Below are positions 1 to 8,415 of a stretch of 22,982 nt of DNA, in pieces. The number at the start of each line of letters is the position of its first letter. The stretch's first letter is position 1. Location: NCBI GenBank assembly GCA_032250895.1, contig JAVVEZ010000054.1, positions 1-22,982 on the forward strand, read 5' to 3'. The notes under the pieces were generated by a model. The model did not search any database and was not told the DNA's origin. It saw only the letters and a list, made by a program, of their open reading frames with translations. A program made the position numbers and the translations under genes. Origin of the DNA: JAVVEZ01 sp032250895. GTDB taxonomy: Bacteria; Pseudomonadota; Gammaproteobacteria; Pseudomonadales; Pseudohongiellaceae.

Positions 1-3
1 CTA

Positions 4-26
4 GGAGCCTGTCGGACTCAGGCTCC
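4..26. repeat. Perfect inverted repeat, 8-bp arms, 7-nt loop
   Basis: GGAGCCTG at 4-11 is the exact reverse complement of CAGGCTCC at 19-26, with a 7-base loop. It lies about 50 bases downstream of the 5'-nucleotidase stop on the minus strand, so it could be the stem of a transcription terminator for that gene. Any T-tract would fall outside the window, so this cannot be confirmed. The bases CTAG at 1-4 and the arm sequence also faintly recall insertion-sequence termini, from memory only. Confidence 0.5.
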
Positions 27-77
27 ATAGGCAGGCCAGAGTTATTCAGAGCTTCCCTGGAATCTCCAAGGCTTTCC

Positions 78-989
78 TCAGGGCAGATCTGTTGGCAGAT
101 TGGCAATACCATTGGGAACATGCCCTGTTGCCACATGTTCGCGTGTGGATTCGCAATGACCCTGCTGGTCATCGAAGAACACATCGGCGTTATAGGCCTT
201 GAGAAAGGCCCCCTTGTCCTCTCCGCCAAGGAACAGGGACTCATCGATTTTGATATCCCAGGCTCTCAGTGTGCGTACCACGCGTTCATGTGCAGGCGCC
301 GCCCGTGCGGTGACCAGGCAGGTGCGAATGGGCGACGAGTCGGCTGAAAATTTGCCCTGCAATGCCTGCAGGGCAGCCAGGAAGGGCTTGAAGGGCCCCC
401 CAGACAGCGGTTGTTTGGCGGAAGCGCGTTCACTGCGGGTGAATTCATCCAGGCCACGTGCCTTGTAGATTCTTTCCGCTTCATCGGAAAACAGCACGGC
501 ATCGCCATCAAAGGCAAAACGCAGTTTTTCGTCTTCTGTATTGGCCTGCTTCGACGGCATGATGGTCGCCGCCGCGATACCATTTTCCAGAGCCAGCCGG
601 ACATCGCTGCCATTGGTCGACAGAAACAGATGGCAGTTAAAGGCTGAAATATACCGATAGGGGCTCGAGCCGCCGCAGAAAGCAGCCTTGCTGATGGCCA
701 ATTGATGATGCTCGATGGAATTGAACACCCGCAACCCGGTGTCGGCGGTATTTCTTGACAGCAGAATCACCTCCACACTGTGGGTTCCCAGCATGGTATT
801 GATATTGAGGAGCTTCTTGACCAGGCTGAAGGCATCACCCGGAGTCAGGGGCTCGTCCTCCCGGTCAATCTGATATTGCCGGTAAGCATCGATCCCCTCC
901 TCCTCGTAGACCCTGTGACTGGCGTCCAGATCAAACAAAGCCCTGGAAGAAATCGCGATGATCAGCTTGTCTGTGCTTGAGGGTGGCAT
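78..989 (-). CDS. Cytosolic 5'-nucleotidase (cN-I type)
   Basis: This is a soluble nucleoside-5'-monophosphate phosphohydrolase of the cytosolic 5'-nucleotidase I family (Pfam 5-nucleotidase, HAD-like fold), expected to dephosphorylate nucleotides such as AMP or IMP in nucleotide salvage. Recognisable family blocks are the N-terminal KLIIAISSRALFDLD segment and the central FAFDGDAVLFSDEAE block, whose DGD carries acidic residues typical of this HAD-like active site. A DVFFDDQ block lies near the C-terminus. There is no signal peptide. I chose the ATG at 989 because it has AGGA six bases upstream and leaves the short leader usual before the KLIIAISSR block. An in-frame ATG at 1016 would add nine residues but has a poorer ribosome site. 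That upstream ATG is one base from the msrA stop, so the gene is probably co-transcribed with msrA. Family assignment is firm; the natural substrate is not known. Confidence 0.85.
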   Translation of the reverse strand: MPPSSTDKLIIAISSRALFDLDASHRVYEEEGIDAYRQYQIDREDEPLTPGDAFSLVKKLLNINTMLGTHSVEVILLSRNTADTGLRVFNSIEHHQLAISKAAFCGGSSPYRYISAFNCHLFLSTNGSDVRLALENGIAAATIMPSKQANTEDEKLRFAFDGDAVLFSDEAERIYKARGLDEFTRSERASAKQPLSGGPFKPFLAALQALQGKFSADSSPIRTCLVTARAAPAHERVVRTLRAWDIKIDESLFLGGEDKGAFLKAYNADVFFDDQQGHCESTREHVATGHVPNGIANLPTDLP

Positions 990-1017
990 GGGTATTCCTG
1001 TCTCTGGGACGGCCATT

Positions 1018-1662
1018 CTATCTTATTTCCGGTATCGGAGCGCTTAAGCCCAAACCACCAGAGCCGCAGTAGCCTCCAGGATTCTTCGCCAGATACTGCT
1101 GGTGAAAGGCTTCGGCGTAGTAAAAGCGGGAATTTGGCAGAATTTCAGTGGTAATCGCACCGAAACCGGCATTGGCAAGTTCTTGTCCGTAGGACTGTCT
1201 CGACGCCTCGGCCAGAATCCTTTGAGCGTCATTACAAGTAAAAATAGAAGAGCGATACTGGGTACCGTGGTCATTCCCCTGCCGCATTCCCTGTGTGGGG
1301 TCATGGGATTCCCAGAATACTTTCAACAAGTCTCCATAGCTGACGAGCTCAGGGTCGTAGATCACGAGCACGACTTCGTTATGCCCGGTCATGCCACTGC
1401 ACACTTCTTCATAACTGGGATTTTCAGTGAAGCCGCCGGCGTAGCCCACAGCCGTACTGAAGACGTCCGGTGTTTCCCAGAAGCGCTTCTCCGCCCCCCA
1501 GAAGCAACCCAGCCCGAATACCGCCTTTTCCAAGCCGGCAGGAAAGGGTTCCCGCAAAGGCTTGCCATTGACAAAATGAGCCTCGGGTACGGCCATCTCC
1601 TCTTGGCGGCCTGGCAGAGCTTCGTGGCGGGCGGGCAAGGTGGCCTTTTTAAGAAAATACAT
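1018..1662 (-). CDS. msrA: Peptide-methionine (S)-S-oxide reductase MsrA
   Basis: Reduces methionine-S-sulfoxide in proteins back to methionine, a cytoplasmic oxidative-damage repair enzyme recycled by thioredoxin. The catalytic GCFWG motif is at residues 52-56 (Cys53). The other two cysteines match the E. coli-type three-cysteine enzyme: Cys88 in EVCSG and Cys199 in GYCGSGGLG near the C-terminus. The conserved FWESHDPTQGMRQGNDHGTQ block is intact. The chosen ATG at 1662 gives 214 residues beginning MYFLKK, which aligns with the start of E. coli MsrA; an upstream in-frame ATG at 1716 would add 18 residues with no family counterpart. It is first in a two-gene minus-strand unit with the 5'-nucleotidase and is divergent from the ATPase gene at 1811. 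It looks complete. Confidence 0.95.
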   Translation of the reverse strand: MYFLKKATLPARHEALPGRQEEMAVPEAHFVNGKPLREPFPAGLEKAVFGLGCFWGAEKRFWETPDVFSTAVGYAGGFTENPSYEEVCSGMTGHNEVVLVIYDPELVSYGDLLKVFWESHDPTQGMRQGNDHGTQYRSSIFTCNDAQRILAEASRQSYGQELANAGFGAITTEILPNSRFYYAEAFHQQYLAKNPGGYCGSGGLGLSAPIPEIR

Positions 1663-1810
1663 ACAAATATCCAAATAAATAACGGTTTCAGAGTTATTCT
1701 GGCGCGTCCTTGACATCTTAGTTTGCAGTGGATTGATTGAAAAGGTCCGGGGGCTCCTTTATGCTTGCTGGCTTGGCGGCTGTCTGTATACAGCAAGAGG
1801 GAGAATAAGG

Positions 1811-2740
1811 ATGTATCTGGCGTTTTTCGGGATGCGGGAGTTGCCTTTTACGCTGATCCCGAATACGGATTTCTTTCTTGAACTGGATGGCCAGCACCAG
1901 GCCTTGCAGCTTATTCATCATGCGCTCGAAAGCGGCGAAGCCTTTATCAAGATTACTGGCGAAGTCGGTACGGGCAAGACCTTGCTGTGCAGACGCCTGC
2001 TCGACACCCTCGATGACAGCTTTGTCACTGCCTATATTCCCAACCCCTTCCTGACACCGGATGGCCTGATGCTGGCTCTGGCCGATGAACTGGACCTGGA
2101 TGTACAGCGAGAACGCGGACGTCATCACATCCTGAACCAGATCAATGACAAACTTATCGAGATCAGGGAATCCGGCAGGCAGGTGATCTTTTTGCTGGAT
2201 GAGGCCCAGGCACTGCCTGAAGACAGTCTCGAGGCCCTGGGCCTGCTGACCAAGCTGGAGACAGAGTCCAAAAAACGTTTGCAGGTGGTGCTTTTCGGAC
2301 AAGCGGAACTGAATGATCTTCTGGCCCGCGATTCGCTCCGGCAATTGCAAGAGCGTGTCACCTTTTCGTATACTCTGCCGGTCCTCAGTGAAGACGACGT
2401 TCCCCGTTATATCAATCATCGCCTCTCCAGGGCCGGCTTCCCGGGCGTCAATCTTTTCAGCCCCCAGGCAATACAGCTGTTGGGAAAATCCAGCCAGGGC
2501 ATCCCCCGGCGGATCAACATCCTCGCTCACAAGGCTCTTTTGCTTGCCTTTGCCCGTGGAGATACCCAGGTCAGCCATCTGCATGTACGTCGTGCCCTGG
2601 AAGATAGCGAAGACAAGCGTATCGACAGGCACCTTGCCAGGATTCGCGGGAAGCCCATCTGGATTTATTTGCTGTTGACGGCCGTTTTGAGCTGTGCGCT
2701 GACCTTGCTGCTGGTATATCTTTTTACTTCAATGCCATGA
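1811..2740 (+). CDS. ExeA/MshM-like AAA ATPase, membrane-anchored
   Basis: This is a 309-residue ATPase of the ExeA/GspA-MshM family, which assists assembly of type II secretion or MSHA/type IV pilus machinery at the inner membrane. It opens with the family signature MYLAFFGMRELPFTLIPNTD. It has an intact Walker A, GEVGTGKT (residues 50-57), and an intact Walker B, FLLDEAQ (about 127-133). A single hydrophobic helix lies near the C-terminus (about 285-305), followed by only a few residues, so it lacks the periplasmic peptidoglycan-binding extension of ExeA and is closer to MshM in layout. The ATG at 1811 is preceded by AAGAGGGAG and begins exactly at the family start; an upstream in-frame ATG at 1733 is ignored. 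It is followed after 52 bases by a second, divergent ATPase gene on the same strand. No msh or gsp structural genes are in the window, so the machine it serves is unknown. Confidence 0.88.
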   Translation: MYLAFFGMRELPFTLIPNTDFFLELDGQHQALQLIHHALESGEAFIKITGEVGTGKTLLCRRLLDTLDDSFVTAYIPNPFLTPDGLMLALADELDLDVQRERGRHHILNQINDKLIEIRESGRQVIFLLDEAQALPEDSLEALGLLTKLETESKKRLQVVLFGQAELNDLLARDSLRQLQERVTFSYTLPVLSEDDVPRYINHRLSRAGFPGVNLFSPQAIQLLGKSSQGIPRRINILAHKALLLAFARGDTQVSHLHVRRALEDSEDKRIDRHLARIRGKPIWIYLLLTAVLSCALTLLLVYLFTSMP

Positions 2741-2762
2741 CAAGCCTGAGCTGCCAGGCTTG
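2741..2762 (+). repeat. Perfect hairpin between the two ATPase genes
   Basis: CAAGCCTG (2741-2748) and CAGGCTTG (2755-2762) are exact reverse complements separated by six bases. The element begins at the base right after the stop codon of the first ATPase gene. No T-tract follows, so it is not a classical terminator. It could stabilise the upstream message or tune expression of the second gene (inference). Confidence 0.55.
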
Positions 2763-2792
2763 CACTGTGCCGACAGGACACTACATTGCTCG

Positions 2793-4619
2793 ATGAATAA
2801 TCAATTGTCGGAATTCGTGGATGTAAACCCTTATCGGGAGATCATCGAGGGAATAAAAAACACCCTTGCCCTTGAGGAGGGCGTGATAAAACTCATTGGT
2901 GATCGCGCGACCGGAAAAACACAGCTTTGCCGGATACTTGCCGGGGAATTGGCAACCCTGGGCCATGCCGTCCTGTTGTATGCCAAGCCACCAGCATCGA
3001 CAGAAGCCCTGCAGGCATACATTCTGAAACAACTGGGGATCCGGGCGGAAGGCAACTTTACCAGGGTGCTGAGCGACTATTTGTTGATACGGCGAAAATC
3101 CGTCTCTGCTCTGGTGATGATTTTCGATGATGCCGAGCAGATTGACAATGAAACCTTCATGTCTATCCGGATGCTCGGCAATATTCAGGACGATGCCCGC
3201 AAGCTGGTCAGAATCGTGTTGTGTGGCACCCGGGAACTTCAGCACAAACTGGAGACATCGGCTCTGCGCTCACTGGCCCAGTCTTTGAGTCAAGGCTTTC
3301 TTCTTGAAGCCATGAACCGGAAAGAATTTTCCGACTTCTGCCAGGGTTTTCTGGCGACCCGAAATATGTCCAGGCTCATCGTGGACGCCGAGGCAAATGC
3401 CAGCCTCCATCGTCTGAGTGAAGGCAGGCCGGGAAAAGCAACGCGTTTATTGCAGGCCATGCTGGATGAGCAGGATGTACCCAGTCCCATCGGCAAACGA
3501 TTCATCCGGCAGATGCTAAGCAAATATCAGCACCTGCCTGAATCGCCCCTCGTCACATCACGGGGCTTGCGCTGGCAAGGCACAGCCTTGATAGGGGCTG
3601 CTGGCCTGTTCACAGCCGCCTTCTGGTTGCTGAACAGCGAGGAGGAACCCGTGACCGCCGCAGTGCCGCGGATCATCCCTCCGTCTGCTGACGAAGTCTC
3701 CGTGGCATCATTGAGGATGCCCGCGTCAAATCCGGCCCTGGTCGATGCTGTTGATGGAGAGGCCGAAGCAGAACGTTCTGATGCCCTTTCAGCGTTGACA
3801 GCGCCCGCCAGCATCAATGATACGGATACGGCCCGCGTCAGCGATACAGCCAGCGTTAGCGATGCGACCAGCGTCAGCGATGATACGGATACGGCCCGCG
3901 TCAGCGATACAGCCAGCGTTAGCGATGCGACCAGCGTCAGCGATGATACGGATACGGCTCGCGTCAGTGGTACAGCCGGCGTTGACGATACGACCAGCAT
4001 CAGCGTTGGAAGAGACACTGACGCGGCGGCGGATGAAAGCCTGAACGTCGTTGCAGGCGCAGTATCTTCAGAGCTTGTGAACGAAGAAGGGGTGGCGCCC
4101 TCCCCTGACAGTGCCACCCTTGTTCCCGAGCATGAGTTTGCAGCAAACGGGATTTCAGAAAATGCAGATTCTGAAAATGCGGCGACAGAACAGGGGCTTG
4201 CCCTGAATGGCAGCGCGGAACCAAGCGCCGAAGCCATTCAGGAACCTGCCGGGATGGCTCTGTATGACAGTTTGCAAAACGTCATCCGGCAATGGAGCAA
4301 CAGTTGGCAGCAGCAGAATCTCGAGGCTTACTTTTCCTATTACCATGCTGACTTCTCACCACTTTACGATGACTCTGTCGCGGCATGGCATGCGAACCGT
4401 GAAACCCGGATTTCCCGCGCCAGTGCCATCAGTATCAGCTTTGACCGTTTTGAAATTGTCCGGTCCGGGGAAAACGAGGCCACGGTCAGGTTCTGGATGT
4501 CCTATGCCACCTCTTCCTATGCAGATGAAACCTGGAAAGAATTGCAGCTCCGCCGGGAAGCAGAAACCTGGCTGATTCTGAGCGAAAGAAATCTCGATGT
4601 CCGCGTCAGGGGTGGGTGA
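2793..4619 (+). CDS. Divergent AAA ATPase with TM, repeat linker and NTF2-like domain
   Basis: A 608-residue protein of unknown function. Order of parts: an ExeA-like AAA module with Walker A GDRATGKT (residues 36-43); a Walker B position reading MIFDDAEQ, where the usual DEAQ is altered; one transmembrane helix (about 260-281); then a long acidic Ser/Thr/Ala/Asp-rich linker (about 285-490) containing three 21-residue repeats (343-405). It ends in a compact domain (about 495-608, beginning NVIRQWSNSWQQQNLEAYFS) that resembles NTF2/SnoaL-like domains found at the end of some cell-wall-associated proteins. The helix orientation implies a cytoplasmic ATPase and a periplasmic linker and sensor/binding domain. 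ATG 2793 was chosen; an in-frame TTG at 2760 is an alternative. The ribosome site is weak for both, so expression may depend on the gene upstream. I infer that it partners the preceding ATPase in envelope machine assembly. The fold calls are by eye. Confidence 0.75.
   Translation: MNNQLSEFVDVNPYREIIEGIKNTLALEEGVIKLIGDRATGKTQLCRILAGELATLGHAVLLYAKPPASTEALQAYILKQLGIRAEGNFTRVLSDYLLIRRKSVSALVMIFDDAEQIDNETFMSIRMLGNIQDDARKLVRIVLCGTRELQHKLETSALRSLAQSLSQGFLLEAMNRKEFSDFCQGFLATRNMSRLIVDAEANASLHRLSEGRPGKATRLLQAMLDEQDVPSPIGKRFIRQMLSKYQHLPESPLVTSRGLRWQGTALIGAAGLFTAAFWLLNSEEEPVTAAVPRIIPPSADEVSVASLRMPASNPALVDAVDGEAEAERSDALSALTAPASINDTDTARVSDTASVSDATSVSDDTDTARVSDTASVSDATSVSDDTDTARVSGTAGVDDTTSISVGRDTDAAADESLNVVAGAVSSELVNEEGVAPSPDSATLVPEHEFAANGISENADSENAATEQGLALNGSAEPSAEAIQEPAGMALYDSLQNVIRQWSNSWQQQNLEAYFSYYHADFSPLYDDSVAAWHANRETRISRASAISISFDRFEIVRSGENEATVRFWMSYATSSYADETWKELQLRREAETWLILSERNLDVRVRGG
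3819..4007 (+). repeat. 63-bp tandem repeat, three copies, in coding sequence
   Basis: Copy 1 (3819-3881) and copy 2 (3882-3944) are identical base for base. Copy 3 (3945-4007) is diverged at several positions. Each unit encodes 21 residues starting DTDTARVS and keeps the reading frame. Within each unit there is a shorter echo of about five residues of the kind SVSDT/SVSDA. It lies in the presumed periplasmic linker of the divergent ATPase, so copy number would change linker length without a frameshift. Confidence 0.97.
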
Positions 4620-4632
4620 CTGAAAGCCGGGT

Positions 4633-5865
4633 TCAGCAGGACGTTTCCGCTGCATTCAAGGCTTGATCAACATATTCAATCCAATGCCTGACGGGTTTGT
4701 GGGTCGCGGCCCCCAAATGGGACTGGCAACCGATATTGGCAGTGGCAATGGCATCGGCCTGAGCTGCTTCCAACGCAGCGATTTTGTTGCTGCGCAGTTG
4801 TCGGGCCAGCGTTGGTTGCAGGATCGAATACGTACCTGCCGAACCACAGCACAGATGAGGATCCTGGACCACACTCAGATCAAAACCGATTTCGCGCAGG
4901 ATCGTTTCCACGGCACCACCGAGCCGCTGTCCATGTTGCAGGGAACAGGGGCAATGGAAGGCCAGGGTTTGAGATTTGGGTACTTTCAAGGGAGCGAGAT
5001 CCTCTGCCATCAATATTTCACTGAGGTCCCGGGTATGGACCACGATCCGTTCGGCTTTGGCCGCATAGGCCGCGTCTGCCGCCAACAGTTTTGCATAGTC
5101 CTTGATGAAGTTGCCGCAGCCACTGGCGCTGCTGACAATGGCCTCGACACCGTCATCGAGAGCCTGGCAGAGCCGGTCGATCTGCTGCCGTGCCTGTTTC
5201 AGACCCGCTGACTGCGCGTTCAAATGGTAGGACAAGGCACCACAACAGCCCTCCTTTGGCAGGCTGACAGGCTGGATGCCCAGCCGGGCCAGCACCCTTG
5301 CTGCGGCGGCATTGGTGTTCGGTGACAGACTGTTCTGCACGCAGCCATTCAGAATCAACATGCGGCGGGTGCTTTGCAGCATGGGCCAGGTTCCACTGTG
5401 CTGTGCCACGGGCACCAGCCGTTTGAGCTTTTCCGGCAGGATGACTCTGAAAATTTGCCCCAGCGTCAGCGCCATGTTGAACAGCCCGGGACTGCTCAAA
5501 CCCTTGCGCAGCAGCAGACGCTTGCCTCTTGCCGGCAGTGAGCGTGGCACCTTGTCTTCAAGATAGGCTCGTCCCGTATTCAGCAGGTGGTGATATTGCA
5601 CATTGGAGGGACAGGTGGTTTCACAGGACTGGCAGCTCAGACAGCGGTCCAGATGGCTTCGGGTGATGGCACTGGCCGTCTCTGTTTCCAGCATTTCCTT
5701 GATCAGATAGATGCGCCCACGCGGGCTGTCCAGCTCATTGCCGGTGAGCAGATAGGTGGGACAGGTGGCGGTGCAGAAGCCGCAGTGCACACAGGAACGC
5801 AGGATGCTGTCGGCCTCGCGCCCCCGGCTGCTATCCAAAAAAGTGACAGGAAGAAAAGTCTGCAT
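4633..5865 (-). CDS. glcF: Glycolate oxidase iron-sulfur subunit GlcF
   Basis: Iron-sulfur subunit of the membrane-associated GlcDEF complex, which oxidises glycolate to glyoxylate and passes electrons towards the respiratory chain. At 410 residues it matches the usual length. Two 4Fe-4S ferredoxin motifs are complete: Cys25-x2-Cys28-x2-Cys31-x3-Cys35 followed by Pro, and Cys75-x2-Cys78-x2-Cys81-x3-Cys85 followed by Pro. Two CCG domains follow, with cores EGCCGALS and LCCGSAG, as in heterodisulfide-reductase-type subunits. The ATG shares its last base with the glcE stop (TGATG), so translation is coupled. It is the last gene of pdxJ-glcD-glcE-glcF and converges with the ATPase gene ending at 4619, with only 13 bases between and no obvious terminator. 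Confidence 0.95.
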   Translation of the reverse strand: MQTFLPVTFLDSSRGREADSILRSCVHCGFCTATCPTYLLTGNELDSPRGRIYLIKEMLETETASAITRSHLDRCLSCQSCETTCPSNVQYHHLLNTGRAYLEDKVPRSLPARGKRLLLRKGLSSPGLFNMALTLGQIFRVILPEKLKRLVPVAQHSGTWPMLQSTRRMLILNGCVQNSLSPNTNAAAARVLARLGIQPVSLPKEGCCGALSYHLNAQSAGLKQARQQIDRLCQALDDGVEAIVSSASGCGNFIKDYAKLLAADAAYAAKAERIVVHTRDLSEILMAEDLAPLKVPKSQTLAFHCPCSLQHGQRLGGAVETILREIGFDLSVVQDPHLCCGSAGTYSILQPTLARQLRSNKIAALEAAQADAIATANIGCQSHLGAATHKPVRHWIEYVDQALNAAETSC

Positions 5866-6953
5866 CAGAATTCCTGGTACATCCGGCCCCGGTTGAGAAT
5901 GCGGCCTGGATCAAAGGCCAGTTTGAGATTTTTGTGCCAGTTCAGCAAGGCCGGGGACAGGGGCTGAAAACGTGGGCCTGCAAACTGTTCCGTTGCGGCC
6001 TTGAACAGGCTGGCCGAACCCTGACAGGCAGCCATCGCAGCGAACACGTCTTCCGGCGAAACAGCACTGCGCAGCCAGCGCAGTGCCCCGTTCCATTCAT
6101 ACAGAATCTCGCCGGGCAGGTCCGGAATGGGAGTGTTCGGCGCCAGGGACAGGCGCCAAAGATTTTGCTGTGTCTGGAAAAACGGATGCCGGTGTTCCCG
6201 CAGGGCTTCCCAGTAAGCCTGCTCTGCCACGGGTTCCGGGGCGGCAGGGGCAAACTGTTTTTGCAGTGCAGCACGCAGCGTCGCTATTTCCTGCTCGCCG
6301 GCCGAAAACCGGACCAGCAGGGCTTCGCCATCATGGCAGGAAGCCGATACGGGATATCCATAAACGCTGAGACCGTTCATGAAGCCAGCCATCGCCTGTG
6401 GGGTGACAGTGAACCGAAAAGTCTGCTCCGCCCCGGGTCGGGGCTGGACCCGGATCGTGGCTTCCAGAATCACGCCCAGACAGCCCAGCGAACCCACCAG
6501 CAGACGGGAAAGATCGTAACCGGCGACATTCTTCATGACCTTGCCACCAAAACGCAGCATCTCACCCTTGCCGTTCAACATCCGGCAACCCAGCACCAGG
6601 TCTGCCAGGCTGCCGCCAAATGGCCGGCGCGGCCCCGACAGGCCACTGGCCAGCATGCCGCCAAAGGTGGCATCGGGACCAAAATGCGGTGGCTCGCAGG
6701 ACAGCATCTGGCCTTGCCCTGCCAACGCGGCGTCAATGTCGCGCAACGGCGTGCCGGCTCTTGCGGTCAATGTCAGTTCGCCGGGCTGATAATCGACAAT
6801 GCCCCGGTGGTCTGTCGTCGACAGCACTGTGCCGGTGCTGACCTGAGCATAAAAATCCTTGCTGCCGCTGCCACAGATCCGCAAGGGGCTGCCATAGGAA
6901 TACGCGCTTTGCAGCGCTCGTTGAAGTTGCCCGCTCTGGTCCTGATCAGACAT
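5865..6953 (-). CDS. glcE: Glycolate oxidase FAD-binding subunit GlcE
   Basis: Smaller flavin-binding subunit of glycolate oxidase, required with GlcD and GlcF for activity. The 362-residue product carries a shortened FAD_binding_4-type domain (for example GSGSKDF, then TFGGMLASGLSGPRRP and GGKVMKNVAGYDLSRL) and lacks the long C-terminal half of GlcD, as expected for GlcE. I placed the start at ATG 6953 (MSDQDQSG), which overlaps the glcD stop by eight bases in ATGTCTGA. An in-frame ATG at 6983 would add ten residues inside glcD. It ends with a stop that overlaps the glcF start by one base. Confidence 0.93.
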   Translation of the reverse strand: MSDQDQSGQLQRALQSAYSYGSPLRICGSGSKDFYAQVSTGTVLSTTDHRGIVDYQPGELTLTARAGTPLRDIDAALAGQGQMLSCEPPHFGPDATFGGMLASGLSGPRRPFGGSLADLVLGCRMLNGKGEMLRFGGKVMKNVAGYDLSRLLVGSLGCLGVILEATIRVQPRPGAEQTFRFTVTPQAMAGFMNGLSVYGYPVSASCHDGEALLVRFSAGEQEIATLRAALQKQFAPAAPEPVAEQAYWEALREHRHPFFQTQQNLWRLSLAPNTPIPDLPGEILYEWNGALRWLRSAVSPEDVFAAMAACQGSASLFKAATEQFAGPRFQPLSPALLNWHKNLKLAFDPGRILNRGRMYQEF

Positions 6954-8415
6954 GGTGCACCAAGGTGTTGGGTTCCAGGTCATGGGCCAATGCCCGGTAT
7001 TCCTGGCAGTGTTTCAACAGCGGGATGTTCTTGCCGGGATTGAGCAGACCGGCCGCATCGAGTGCCTTTTTCACGGCATGAAACTGGGTGATTTCGGCAT
7101 CGCTGAATTGCAGGGGCATCTGCCGGATTTTTTCCATGCCGACACCGTGCTCGCCGGTAATGGTGCCGCCAACGGCAATACATTTTTCCAGGATACGGGC
7201 ACCCATGGCCTCGGCCTGCGCCAGTTCGCCGGGCTTGTTGGCATCGAACAAAATCAGCGGATGCAGGTTGCCGTCACCGGCATGAAACACATTCGCCACG
7301 CGCAGGCCATATTCCCCGGACAGCGCCTCGATGTGCTTGAGAACCTCTGACAGAGCCTGGCGGGGAATGGTGCCATCCATGCAGTAGTAATCCGGTGACA
7401 GCCTGCCGACGGCCGGAAAGGCGCTCTTGCGGCCCTTCCACCAGCGCGCGCGTTCCCCGGCATCGCGGGCAGTCTGGAGTGAACTGGCACCCACCGTAGC
7501 GAGTACTGCCGCAAGGGCCTGCATCTGTTCCATCACGCCGGCCTCGCTGCCGTCGATTTCGATCAGCAGAATGGCCGCCGCATCCCGAGGATAACCCGCG
7601 TGGGCATAGTCTTCAGCGGCACACAGGGCCTGCTGGTCCATCATTTCCAGACCGGCCGGAATGATGCCGGCGCCAATGATGGCGCTGACGGCCTGCCCGG
7701 CCTGTTCTATGCTGGCAAAGGCCGCCAGCGTCAGCTCGACCACACGGGGCCGTGGCAGCAGGCGTACGGTGATTTCCGTGACGACCCCCAGCATGCCTTC
7801 GGAACCGGTCAACAGGGCCTGGAAATTGAACCCGGCATTGTCAAAACCGCCTCCCCCCAGCACGATTTCTTCGCCGGTCACCGTCAGCAGGCGGAGCTGC
7901 AACACATTGTGCACGGTAAGCCCGTATTTCAGGCAATGCACGCCGCCGGCATTTTCGGCGATATTGCCGCCGATGGAGCAGGCGATCTGTGAGGAAGGGT
8001 CCGGCGCATAAAACAAGCCATGCATTCCCGCGGCGTCGGAGATGGCCAGATTTCGTACCCCCGGCTCCACGACAGCGCAATGGTTGGCGCTGTCGATGTG
8101 CAGAATCCGGTTCATCCGGGACAGCACCAGCAGCAGGCCCTGCGCATGTGGCAGGGCTCCGGCGGAAAGCCCCGTCCCTGCCCCGCGGGTGACCACCGGC
8201 ACCTTGAGTTGATGGCAGAGCTTCAATACCTGCTGCACTTCGGAGGCAGTGCCCGGCAGCACAGCCAACAAGGGGAGCTGGCGGTAGACAGCCAGGCCGT
8301 CACATTCAAAGGGCTTCAATTGTTCCCTGGAAGTGAGGATGAATTCCGCTGACAGAAGCTGCCGCAAACCGGCGAGCAAACTATCGAACTGTGTTGCAGA
8401 CCTGGGCTCAGTCAC
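6946..8415 (-). CDS. glcD: Glycolate oxidase FAD-linked subunit GlcD
   Basis: Catalytic flavoprotein subunit of glycolate oxidase (FAD-linked oxidase, VAO/PCMH family). It is very close to E. coli GlcD across its length. The FAD-binding segment VPVVTRGAGTGLSAGALP and the blocks APDPSSQIACSIGGN and GLTGSEGMLGV-like region are present, as is the C-terminal substrate-side segment with NVFHAGDGNLHPLILFD and TGEHGVGMEK. I prefer the GTG at 8415, giving 489 residues starting MTEPRSATQ: it overlaps the pdxJ stop by eight bases (GTGACTGA), mirroring the eight-base overlap at the glcD/glcE junction. An in-frame TTG at 8439 is the longer alternative. No glcC regulator or glcB malate synthase is adjacent. 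Confidence 0.95.
   Translation of the reverse strand: MTEPRSATQFDSLLAGLRQLLSAEFILTSREQLKPFECDGLAVYRQLPLLAVLPGTASEVQQVLKLCHQLKVPVVTRGAGTGLSAGALPHAQGLLLVLSRMNRILHIDSANHCAVVEPGVRNLAISDAAGMHGLFYAPDPSSQIACSIGGNIAENAGGVHCLKYGLTVHNVLQLRLLTVTGEEIVLGGGGFDNAGFNFQALLTGSEGMLGVVTEITVRLLPRPRVVELTLAAFASIEQAGQAVSAIIGAGIIPAGLEMMDQQALCAAEDYAHAGYPRDAAAILLIEIDGSEAGVMEQMQALAAVLATVGASSLQTARDAGERARWWKGRKSAFPAVGRLSPDYYCMDGTIPRQALSEVLKHIEALSGEYGLRVANVFHAGDGNLHPLILFDANKPGELAQAEAMGARILEKCIAVGGTITGEHGVGMEKIRQMPLQFSDAEITQFHAVKKALDAAGLLNPGKNIPLLKHCQEYRALAHDLEPNTLVHHV

Noticed and set aside
1..60. Insertion-sequence end at the left edge
   Set aside because: CTAG plus an inverted repeat is suggestive, but no transposase or second end is in the window; kept only as an inverted repeat.
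1710..1715. Perfect TTGACA before the first ATPase gene
   Set aside because: No acceptable -10 box lies 16-18 bases downstream, so I did not call a promoter.
3527..4237. Ser/Thr/Val-rich open frame on the minus strand opposite the repeat linker
   Set aside because: It is produced by the tandem repeat being open in several frames; no ribosome site or family match.
5934..7043. Long open frame on the plus strand opposite glcE
   Set aside because: It lies wholly over glcE and the end of glcD, whose products are clearly recognisable, and shows no domain of its own.
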